Assembly: GCA_007695295.1 (NCBI GenBank)
Contig: REEB01000214.1
Location: 1 to 61,507 of the forward strand
Source of the DNA: Puniceicoccaceae bacterium
Lineage (GTDB): Bacteria; Verrucomicrobiota; Verrucomicrobiia; Opitutales; Opitutaceae
Reading direction: 5' to 3'
Length of the DNA stretch: 61,507 nucleotides
Part shown: positions 17,734 through 24,433 of the stretch, piece after piece
Numbering within the stretch: position 1 is the stretch's first letter
Layout of the letters: each line of letters begins with the position of its first letter
Translations under genes and position numbers: made by a program
Notes under the pieces: model-generated
The model's database searches: none
What the model saw: the letters and a program-made list of their open reading frames with translations, nothing else
Told to the model about the DNA's origin: nothing

Positions 17734-18093
17734 ATGAATATAATTAAACTTATCGTTGTGATTGCATTGATTCCTGCATTTTTCCATATCAGTCATGGAA
17801 GCGGCAGTGATACCAAAGTTCTAACAGGAGGCAAACGCAGCGGAGCCTACGTCACTGAATATTGGTATATAACCGGCGACCCAGAGATCGGCTTTCCGAC
17901 AAGCACGCCTTTGTATGAAGGGGAGAGGATGGTAGAAAGCTATCCCCCACAGTTTTACCATATCTATTATTCACGCTGGGGCAGTACTGACCATGCTATC
18001 AACACATGGGCCAGTGTGCAGATTTATTATTGCTTGGCCCACTATTTCCCAGAGCCATTCTACACCGATTTCGCACCACTTTCTCCTCCCTGA
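17734..18093 (+). CDS. Orphan small secreted protein of unknown function
   Basis: The 119 aa protein has a signal peptide (MNIIKLIVVIALIPAFFHISHG) followed by a short, Tyr-rich domain (VTEYWYITGDPEIG, QFYHIYYSRWGSTD, YYCLAHYFPEPFY). I do not recognise the family. Codon usage is clearly AT-richer than in neighbouring genes, with A/T-ending codons and ATA/AAT, suggesting recent acquisition. The gene has its own TATAAT element and a strong terminator (18125-18161), so it looks like a self-contained unit. The mature N-terminus contains GSDTK, which also appears at the same place in the next gene's product. Confidence 0.65.
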   Translation: MNIIKLIVVIALIPAFFHISHGSGSDTKVLTGGKRSGAYVTEYWYITGDPEIGFPTSTPLYEGERMVESYPPQFYHIYYSRWGSTDHAINTWASVQIYYCLAHYFPEPFYTDFAPLSPP

Positions 18094-18124
18094 ATGTGCC
18101 GCAGTGTATTCGGAACGTTATAGC

Positions 18125-18161
18125 GCCGTGCGCCTCATTTGGCGTACGGCGGTTTTCTTTT
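18125..18161 (+). terminator. Intrinsic terminator after the orphan gene
   Basis: GCCGTGCGCC (18125-18134) pairs with GGCGTACGGC (18141-18150) over 10 bp with one G-T pair and a 6-nt loop, followed by GGTTTTCTTTT. The form is typical for rho-independent termination on the plus strand. Confidence 0.85.
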
Positions 18162-18184
18162 AATCAACCCATGCCTCAACTGTT

Positions 18185-18985
18185 ATGAAACTTTTTCTCC
18201 AACACTTAATAACAGGCCTGCTGCTTTGCCTTGGCGGGTATTCTTTTCTCAATGGCTCCGACACCAAACCGGTGTTCAGCAGCCTGGTCACCTTCGGGGA
18301 CACTGCCGTGGTCTCGATCGAGTTGAAGCAACCCGGCGGAGAGCTTGAGAGGAAGTGGCTCGAGGTTGGTGAACGCATCGGGGATTGGACCCTGGAGGCC
18401 ATTGAACTGGAGGCAAGTCCGTCTGTTCGGATGCTCAAGGAAGACGGAAGTGTCCTCGTGCTCCACCCCCGGCAGGGGACGATCGCTCCTTCGCATCCTG
18501 ACGCATTTGACCCTGATTGGATCAACTCGGATGCCAATCCCATGCTCAACAATGCCATCGCCCTTCCGGACGACGTGCGGAACAACTGGTTGAGCCTTTC
18601 CGAAGAGGAGCGGGCCGGGATCATCCAAATGTATCGAAACCATGGATATGATGCGTCTTTCGAACCGCCATCGGCTCCCCATGAGCCCTTTCGTGAACGC
18701 TACCGTCCCCTCTTCCCGGAGGAACGACGGCAAAGACTGATTGCCATCCGTGAGGCATTCGAGGACTCGCTTTCATTGGATCAGTTGGCGGCCTACCGGG
18801 AAATCCAGAACACCCGGCCGCCGGGAACGGAATCGCCTGCACCCGGCATCGTTGCGATGCAGCAAACGGCGGGTGATGAGGAGTTTCGTGCGCAGGTGAG
18901 GCGGGATTTCCGGGAGTGGCTGCTCTCACTTTCGGAGGAGCAGATGCGACTCTACTATCGGATGGCTCGCGATCCCAATCCGTGA
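18185..18985 (+). CDS. Secreted protein of unknown function, GspC-like N-terminal region
   Basis: The 266 aa protein has a signal peptide or membrane anchor (LITGLLLCLGGYSFLNG). Residues about 30-90 (VTFGDTAVVSIELKQ, WLEVGERIGDWTLEAIEL, VRMLKEDGSVLVLHPRQGT) resemble the small beta domain of type II secretion GspC/PulC-type proteins (property-setting 'G..i.dw.l..I....v.l...g....l'). The rest is helical and charged, with no catalytic motif. No other secretion gene is nearby, so I do not assign secretion function. Codon use is closer to the genome average than the preceding orphan. GSDTK follows the signal segment in both proteins. Confidence 0.6.
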   Translation: MKLFLQHLITGLLLCLGGYSFLNGSDTKPVFSSLVTFGDTAVVSIELKQPGGELERKWLEVGERIGDWTLEAIELEASPSVRMLKEDGSVLVLHPRQGTIAPSHPDAFDPDWINSDANPMLNNAIALPDDVRNNWLSLSEEERAGIIQMYRNHGYDASFEPPSAPHEPFRERYRPLFPEERRQRLIAIREAFEDSLSLDQLAAYREIQNTRPPGTESPAPGIVAMQQTAGDEEFRAQVRRDFREWLLSLSEEQMRLYYRMARDPNP

Positions 18986-19123
18986 ACCGGCCCAGGTCGC
19001 CGGCGCTTGGCTTGAGCGGTGCCAGGAGTGTTCCGCCTGTGTACGCATTCGGTCGTCCAAGGCCTCAGGCGGGAATTGCCGAGAATCCCAGACGACGAGC
19101 GTCGGGAGCGCCTTTGAAGATGT

Positions 19124-19157
19124 AATAAAAAAGCGGGAGGCCGGATCGGCCTCCCGC
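19124..19157 (-). terminator. Intrinsic terminator downstream of the porin gene
   Basis: A perfect 10-bp stem (GCGGGAGGCC with GGCCTCCCGC, 19133-19142 and 19148-19157, loop of 5) is followed on the minus strand by TTTTTTATTA. It ends the porin transcript. Confidence 0.9.
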
Positions 19158-19191
19158 AAAGGGAAAACAGCAAACGGATTCGGAGGCAGCC

Positions 19192-20364
19192 TTAGTACTG
19201 CATCCGGATGCCGGAGTAGAAGGTGAGGGCTTCGCTCTTGGGGTTGATGCCGTCCCCCGAGCCCCGCAGTTCGGCGAGGTCCAGGCCCATCATGTATTTG
19301 AAGTTGTCGCCCCGGATGTAGTAGTTGAGTCCGAAGTAGTAGGACTTGTAGTCATCCCCGGCATTGAAAATGCCGGAAGCGCGGCGGGCGTAGCGGCTTT
19401 GGTGCTGGAGATTGTTGCGATCGGACCTTACGCTCTCGAAGCGGAAGACGCCTTCGAGATGCGGGGTGAAGCGATAGGAAGGCATGAAGTACCAGCCCTT
19501 GGTGACGGGATCGCCGCCAATGCGGGTCTGCTTGCCCCAGATATACTCCATCCGGAGGTCGAAGTCGCCGAACTTGCCGTGGGTGCTGAAAGCGACCGCG
19601 TGGTCGAAGGCGTAACCGGACTGCTTGTTCGGGTTGTGGAGGGCATCGAGGCGGAAGCGAATGTTGGGGCCGTTTTCCATCAGCTTGGCGAGGTCGAGGC
19701 CGACGCTGCCATTCCAGTAGTAGCGGCTGATGCCGTTGGCGTTGACCGTGCCGCTGGTGCTGGTGGAGTTGAAGAAGCCCGCGTAGTAGTCGAAGGCATC
19801 CATCCGGCCGGTCACCCGGACGCCGACCGGCTTGCCGCCCTGGAAGATGTTGGTGAGGTTGCTCCGTTCCATCGTGAGGATGCTGGCCGAGGAGGTGTTT
19901 TCCTCATGGCCGAAGCGGGGCTTGGCTTTGCCAATGATGATGTTGGCTTCGGGCACGCCGTGCCAGCTGATGAAGGCCGAGTTGAGATCCACCCCGCTGG
20001 GCAGGGTGTTCATCTCGATCTGGAAGCGGTAGTCATCGAAAAGCCGCCCTTGGACACCGAGTCGGGCGCGGCGGATCTCCAAGGTGCTGTAGTTGCTCGG
20101 ACTGCCGGAGAAGTTGCTGTTGCTGCCGTCGACATAGGCGAACTGACCCTGGATACGGCCGCGGATCTTGAGCTCGCTCACGGTGGGCCGGTTGGGCGTC
20201 ACGATCACGGTCGAGCCGAGGAGGCGGTCGGCCTGTTCCTGGGTGAGGACTCCGTTTTCGCGGAGGGTGTTGATGAGCGCCTTGGTGTCGGCCTGCGCGG
20301 TCGGCAGGGCCGCCAGCCCGAGGGCGGCGAGAAGACTGAGGGTTTTCAATCGTTTGGTGTTCAT
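19192..20364 (-). CDS. Phosphate-selective porin (OprP/OprO family)
   Basis: The 390 aa protein has a signal peptide (KRLKTLSLLAALGLAALPTAQA), then a short helical segment (ALINTLRENGVLTQEQADRLL) that often precedes such porins, then beta-barrel sequence. RIQGQFAYVDG, LEIRRARLGVQGRLFDDYRFQIEM and IIIGKAKPRFGHEE match the OprP/OprO pattern in which the first strands are followed by LRRARLG...DWDFKL and GQFK.PFG. The protein ends SGIRMQY with a terminal aromatic residue. The family forms anion channels used for phosphate entry under limitation. Its Pho-box-like promoter and nearness to pst genes support that role. Confidence 0.85.
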   Translation of the reverse strand: MNTKRLKTLSLLAALGLAALPTAQADTKALINTLRENGVLTQEQADRLLGSTVIVTPNRPTVSELKIRGRIQGQFAYVDGSNSNFSGSPSNYSTLEIRRARLGVQGRLFDDYRFQIEMNTLPSGVDLNSAFISWHGVPEANIIIGKAKPRFGHEENTSSASILTMERSNLTNIFQGGKPVGVRVTGRMDAFDYYAGFFNSTSTSGTVNANGISRYYWNGSVGLDLAKLMENGPNIRFRLDALHNPNKQSGYAFDHAVAFSTHGKFGDFDLRMEYIWGKQTRIGGDPVTKGWYFMPSYRFTPHLEGVFRFESVRSDRNNLQHQSRYARRASGIFNAGDDYKSYYFGLNYYIRGDNFKYMMGLDLAELRGSGDGINPKSEALTFYSGIRMQY

Positions 20365-20452
20365 GTGTGGATTCGTTGGATAGCTGGGCAGGCTGGCAGC
20401 GGGGGGTGGCCGGTCCGGCCGGGAGCCCCGCAGCAACCCGAAACGGCGGCGG

Positions 20453-20507
20453 ATTCTAGACTGACCTTGTGGCGAAGGTGTGGCCGCTCGGTGACAAATC
20501 GGTGAAA
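20453..20507 (-). promoter_or_regulatory. Four-heptamer Pho-box-like array and -10 upstream of the porin gene
   Basis: On the minus strand TTTCACC (20501-20507), TGTCACC (20490-20496), GGCCACA (20479-20485) and CGCCACA (20468-20474) are spaced at exactly 11 bp. A -10-like TAGAAT (20453-20458) follows after 9 nt, the same distance as at pstS. This predicts PhoB-dependent porin expression. Confidence 0.72.
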
Positions 20508-20633
20508 TGCACGGTCGGGCGCTGGACAGGGTGGACCGGCCGCCGGCTTGGCGGAGCATGGGCAGCGCAGCGGGTTTTCGCGAAGAGGAAAATCCATTGG
20601 CAATCGGCCTCACCCGCGTTAACCTGCCGAGCC

Positions 20634-21014
20634 ATGATCAAATTTCTTCATACCCGCATCCGCGTCTCCGACCTCGAAGGCTCCATCGACTGGTACTGCC
20701 GCCACTGCGGCTTCAAGGTGAAAAAGCGCAGCGACAAGTCCCCCGCCGGCAACCAGATCGTCCACCTCGAGCTGCCCGGCAACGACCACATGCTGGAGCT
20801 GACCTACTCGCCCGATTTCAAAGTGGAGTTTCCCGAGGACCTCATGCACACCTGCATCGGCGTGGACGACATCGTGGCGTACTGCCAAAAGCTGGCCGAT
20901 GCCGGGGTCGAGGTCTGGCCGGGCGACTGGAAAACCAAGTTCACCTCCGGCGGCATGAAGATGGCTTTCATCACCGACCCGGACGGCTACGAGGTCGAAA
21001 TCCTCGAAAACTGA
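20634..21014 (+). CDS. Glyoxalase I-like protein (VOC family)
   Basis: The 126 aa protein aligns from memory with E. coli GloA throughout: FLHTRIRVSDLEGSIDWY at the start, HMLELTY, LMHTCIGVDDI, and ITDPDGYEVEILEN at the end. The four metal ligands are in place: H6, E55, H72 and E122 (GloA H5, E56, H74, E122). GloA isomerises the methylglyoxal-glutathione hemithioacetal. The C-rich middle (YCRHCGFKVKKRS) is unusual, so a different thiol or substrate cannot be excluded. It is convergent with the PL10 gene, with a 20-nt gap. Confidence 0.85.
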   Translation: MIKFLHTRIRVSDLEGSIDWYCRHCGFKVKKRSDKSPAGNQIVHLELPGNDHMLELTYSPDFKVEFPEDLMHTCIGVDDIVAYCQKLADAGVEVWPGDWKTKFTSGGMKMAFITDPDGYEVEILEN

Positions 21015-21034
21015 GCGACGCGGCGGGCGGCGTT

Positions 21035-22210
21035 TCAACGCCCCGAAATCACGCAGGGCCGGCCGTGGCGGTCGCGCCAAGCCGGGTAGTCGTGCTCCAG
21101 CAAGGATGCGGGCCACGTCCCATACCAAGCGTAACCGGTCTGGCGCTCGAGACCGACTTCCTCCAGCGCATAGACCTTGACCCCGTCGCGATCGGCGAAA
21201 AACGGCCGGCCGGTATCGATTTCGTAATAGCGGGCCCAGACGGGATCGGCCTGCGGATCCTCGATCACGACGGGCTGGGACCGGGCAGTGTGCCAGCGAA
21301 ACCGCACCGGCTCGATCGGAACCCAGTCGATCCGGATGCCCTCGAGCCGGGCGTCGTGCAGCCAGTGCACGGCCGCCTCGATCGACGCAATGATCGCATC
21401 GCCGGGATCCTCCAGCCGCATCAGATAGCGGACCACCCCGACCGACTCGTTGGCGGTCAGCCCCGGCAACTCGTAGCTACGCGCCTCGACGGGTTCGAAA
21501 GTCTCGTGGCTGTGCTGCTGGCCCCAGGCGGTGAGGCGGCCCTCGATCTCGACTTGCGACCGGAGCACGCAGGCGAGGGCCCGGGTGAGGGCGGCGGAAG
21601 CCCGGCCGCGCCGAGTGCCGTCAAGCCAGGCCAGGTAGTCGGCGGATTGCTCGATGTCGTGGAGCAGGTGCATGACATGGGCCATGAGGTCGTCGTTGAA
21701 GGTGATTGCATCGACATCCGCACCCCGCCAGCCCCCGCTCTCACGCTGGGTTAGGAAGATCCAGTCCAGCCCGCGCTCGGCGGCGCGGCGATAGCGGGTG
21801 TCGCCGGTACGTTGGTAGAGGGCGGCGAGGTAGGCCAGGTGCGTGGTGGTGGCATCATTGTCGAGGGTGCTGGGGCCGGCTCCGACGCGGCGGAGCGCTT
21901 CCCGCTCGTGCGGGAAGAGGATGCGGAGATAGTCGAGATCCTTGGGCCAGCCGCCGTCGGCATTCTGGAAAGCGAGCAGATTTTCGGCGATGGCCGCGGG
22001 TTCGGCGAGGGAGTGGCGGGGATAGTCACGACCCGCGTAGCGGCGCTCCCAGTTGCGGATCTGGCGATCATACGTCGGGACCACGACCGGTTCGTCCATC
22101 ACCGCCGGTGGAACGGAGACTCCCGGCAGGGAGGCGCAGCCGGCGGCGGCGATGGCGCCGAGACTGCCGAAGATCCAAGGAAGAAGACGGCGGAGCAAAG
22201 TGGTATTCAT
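21035..22210 (-). CDS. Pectate lyase family PL10 lipoprotein
   Basis: The 391 aa protein has a lipobox (GAIAAAGCASLP) giving a membrane-attached lipoprotein. The PL10 hallmarks are in order: NADGGWPKDLD, STLDNDATTTHLAYLAALY, GLDWIF..QRESGGW, ITFNDDLMAHVMHLL, AWGQQHSHETFEP, ARSYELPGLTANESVGVVRYLM, YYEIDTGRPFFADRDG, and Y.WYGTWP near the end. PL10 enzymes cleave polygalacturonan by beta-elimination using an arginine base and calcium. ATG 22210 gives a good signal peptide. It lies 11 nt downstream of gpsA on the same strand but is probably functionally unrelated to it. Confidence 0.9.
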   Translation of the reverse strand: MNTTLLRRLLPWIFGSLGAIAAAGCASLPGVSVPPAVMDEPVVVPTYDRQIRNWERRYAGRDYPRHSLAEPAAIAENLLAFQNADGGWPKDLDYLRILFPHEREALRRVGAGPSTLDNDATTTHLAYLAALYQRTGDTRYRRAAERGLDWIFLTQRESGGWRGADVDAITFNDDLMAHVMHLLHDIEQSADYLAWLDGTRRGRASAALTRALACVLRSQVEIEGRLTAWGQQHSHETFEPVEARSYELPGLTANESVGVVRYLMRLEDPGDAIIASIEAAVHWLHDARLEGIRIDWVPIEPVRFRWHTARSQPVVIEDPQADPVWARYYEIDTGRPFFADRDGVKVYALEEVGLERQTGYAWYGTWPASLLEHDYPAWRDRHGRPCVISGR

Positions 22211-22221
22211 GGCGGCGGCTC

Positions 22222-23220
22222 TCATTCCTCGCGAAGACGGCGGTTCATCAGCTCCGCCAAGGCTTCGCGGGGTGAACGATCCTCGTAGAGGATGGCATGG
22301 ACCTGCTCGAGGACCGGAGCGGCGAGGTCTCTCTGCCGGCAGAGCCGGTGGAAAGCGAGGGTGGTGCGGTAACCTTCGACCACGGTCTTGCGGCCTTCGA
22401 TGAGGTTTTTAACCGGCTCGCCGGCGCCGATCCGTTGGCCGAACCCGTGGTTGCGGCTCCAGTCTCCATAGCAGGTAGCGACCAAGTCCCCCACCCCGCT
22501 GAGACCGTGGAACGTGTCCGGCGAAGCCCCCAGGGCCTCACCGAGCCGGACCATCTCAGCGAGCATGCGGGTGACGAGGGCGGCGCGGGCGTTGTCTCCG
22601 AGCTTGAGCCCGTCGCAGCAACCGGCGGCGATGGCGTAAATGTTTTTCAGGCAACCCCCCAGCTCGACCCCGGCCAGATCCGGACTGCGGTAAATCCGGA
22701 GTGAGGGTGAGCTGAAGGCCTCTTGCAGGGAGCGCCAGAGCTCCTCCCCACCCGATCCGGCCAAGACCATGGCGGTCGGCGCACCGCGGGCGACTTCGGT
22801 GGCAAAGGTGGGGCCGGCGAGCGCCCCCCGGGGCAGGTCGGGGAGCGCGGCGGCCAGGATTTCCGAAGGGCGCAGCAGGGTCTCCACTTCCAGGCCCTTG
22901 CTCAGACTGACCACCGCCTTGAGCTGCCGGGCCGAATCCAACCCCGCCCGCACGGCGTCGGCCCAATCGCGGATCCCATGAGAAGGACTGGCCAGCAACA
23001 CCACCGCCGCCTCCATCAAGACCGGCTTGACCTCATGACCGATCTGGAGATCGGCGGGCAGTGTGAATCCGGGCAGGTAATCACGGTTCTCCTTTTCATA
23101 CGCCAGATCGAGGGCCTGCTCGATGCGGCGGGTCACCAGGCTGACGGAGTGCCCGCCGCGGAGCAGGTGCAACGCCATCGCGGTGCCCCAGGCCCCGGCG
23201 CCAAGGATGCAGATATTCAC
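22222..23220 (-). CDS. gpsA: Glycerol-3-phosphate dehydrogenase [NAD(P)+]
   Basis: The 332 aa protein has the NAD fold ICILGAGAWGTAMALHL at the N-terminus, SLSKGLE, LAGPTFATEVARGAPTA, LGGCLKNIYAIAAG (the catalytic Lys motif), and LSGVGDLVATCYGDWSRNHGFGQ. It reduces dihydroxyacetone phosphate to sn-glycerol-3-phosphate for phospholipid synthesis. The length is normal. The start codon is GTG, overlapping the stop of panB by 4 bp (GTGA), so the two are translationally coupled. Confidence 0.96.
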   Translation of the reverse strand: MNICILGAGAWGTAMALHLLRGGHSVSLVTRRIEQALDLAYEKENRDYLPGFTLPADLQIGHEVKPVLMEAAVVLLASPSHGIRDWADAVRAGLDSARQLKAVVSLSKGLEVETLLRPSEILAAALPDLPRGALAGPTFATEVARGAPTAMVLAGSGGEELWRSLQEAFSSPSLRIYRSPDLAGVELGGCLKNIYAIAAGCCDGLKLGDNARAALVTRMLAEMVRLGEALGASPDTFHGLSGVGDLVATCYGDWSRNHGFGQRIGAGEPVKNLIEGRKTVVEGYRTTLAFHRLCRQRDLAAPVLEQVHAILYEDRSPREALAELMNRRLREE

Positions 23221-24020
23221 AAGGGCTCCTCCGTAGATCCGGTGGAGGAGGAAGGAAAGCGGCGCTCACGGACATCTTCCCCATAAGCACGCAGCGCTTG
23301 CTCCACGGCGGTGCCGAGATCGGCATAGGTGCGGACAAACGAGGGCGGCGAGGGGGTGAGGCCGAGCAGATCGTTGAGGACGAGAATCTGCCCATCACAA
23401 CCGGGGCCGCAGCCGATCCCGATGAACGGCACCTTGAGCGCGGCGGTGAGGGCCTCGGCCGCCGTCGGCTCGATCATTTCGCCGATGAGGGCAAAGCAGC
23501 CGGCCTCCTCCAAGGCGGTGGCGTCCGCCAGCAAGCGCTGGCGGCCGGCTTCGGTGCGGCCATAACGACGGTAGCCGCCCAGCTCGTGGACCCGTTGGGG
23601 CAACAGCCCGATGTGGCCGAGGACCGGGATGCCGGCCGCCACCAGGACGGCGATGTCGGGAGCAAGGTCGGCGCCACCTTCAATTTTCACCGCCTCGGCC
23701 CCGCCTTCCTGGATCAGCCGGCGGCAGGAGCGCAGGAGCGTTTCCCTACCGAGCCAGGCTTCGGCAAAAGGCAGGTCTGCCACGACCAGCGCTTCCGGGC
23801 GGGCCCGTGCCACCGCGGCGGAGTGGTGAACCATCATGTCCAGCGTAACCGGAACGGTGGAATCAAAACCGAGTTGGGTCGTGCCGACGGAGTCGCCGAC
23901 AAGGATGAGATCGACTCCGGCCCGGCCCGCCAGCCGGGCCATGGGGCAGTCATAGGCTGTAACCGCAACCAGGATACGCTCGCCTTTTGCCCGGCGAATG
24001 GAACGCGTGGTAATTTTCAA
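23217..24020 (-). CDS. panB: 3-methyl-2-oxobutanoate hydroxymethyltransferase
   Basis: The 267 aa protein shows PanB motifs: VAVTAYDCPMARLAGRAGVDLILVGDSVG, MMVHHSAAVARARP, VKIEGGADLAP, GHIGLLPQ, ALIGEMIEPTAAEALTAALKVPFIGIGCGPGCDGQILVLNDLLG. It makes ketopantoate, the first committed step to pantothenate and CoA. The start appears to be TTG 24020, since no in-frame ATG occurs before the conserved core. It overlaps gpsA by 4 bp. panC and panD are not in the window. Confidence 0.96.
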   Translation of the reverse strand: MKITTRSIRRAKGERILVAVTAYDCPMARLAGRAGVDLILVGDSVGTTQLGFDSTVPVTLDMMVHHSAAVARARPEALVVADLPFAEAWLGRETLLRSCRRLIQEGGAEAVKIEGGADLAPDIAVLVAAGIPVLGHIGLLPQRVHELGGYRRYGRTEAGRQRLLADATALEEAGCFALIGEMIEPTAAEALTAALKVPFIGIGCGPGCDGQILVLNDLLGLTPSPPSFVRTYADLGTAVEQALRAYGEDVRERRFPSSSTGSTEEPL

Positions 24021-24095
24021 AGCGCGTTAGTTGAAACAAATCTGTTAAATGGGGCCAAATCGAAAAAGTCGCTTGCTTCCCCCTGCGGATGGCCG

Positions 24096-24374
24096 ATGAC
24101 TGAAGACGGTATGACACGCTGGTGGTTAAACAAGCTCCGCAAGCCCCAAGTCGGGCAAAGCTCCCTGGTGGGATGCACGCGCGGCGTTTCCCCGACCAGC
24201 AATGTCCAGTTTGTAAGCTTTCTGGCCGAAAGCGGCTTCCGCCAGACCAATCCGGATCGCTACGAACGCAGCCTGCGCCGCCGCAAACTCGCCGCCTACG
24301 GCTTTCTCGGGCTGGTTTTGCTCGGTTTCGCCTGGGTGGCGATGGAAAGCGCCCACGCCCTCTCGCTGTTCTGA
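24096..24374 (+). CDS. Small single-pass membrane protein of unknown function
   Basis: The product has 92 aa from ATG 24096, or 87 aa from ATG 24111. A basic stretch (RYERSLRRRKLAAYG) precedes one hydrophobic helix (FLGLVLLGFAWVAM) close to the C-terminus, so the N-terminus is probably cytoplasmic. I recognise no family. The strong terminator right after it (24406-24429) supports real transcription on this strand. It is divergent from panB. Confidence 0.5.
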   Translation: MTEDGMTRWWLNKLRKPQVGQSSLVGCTRGVSPTSNVQFVSFLAESGFRQTNPDRYERSLRRRKLAAYGFLGLVLLGFAWVAMESAHALSLF

Positions 24375-24405
24375 TCCGCGCACGCCTTCCGACCGGCTGA
24401 AATCG

Positions 24406-24429
24406 CCCGCGATCGCCGCGGGTTTTTTT
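24406..24429 (+). terminator. Intrinsic terminator after the small membrane protein gene
   Basis: CCCGCG (24406-24411) pairs with CGCGGG (24417-24422) around a 5-nt loop, followed by seven T. Confidence 0.85.
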
Positions 24430-24433
24430 GTGT

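Noticed and set aside
17301-17735. 144-codon minus-strand frame upstream of the PhoB-type gene
   Set aside because: The sequence is Arg/Gly/Ser-rich and low-complexity with no motif, and it crosses the AT-rich boundary. A promoter and gene on the plus strand explain the right end.
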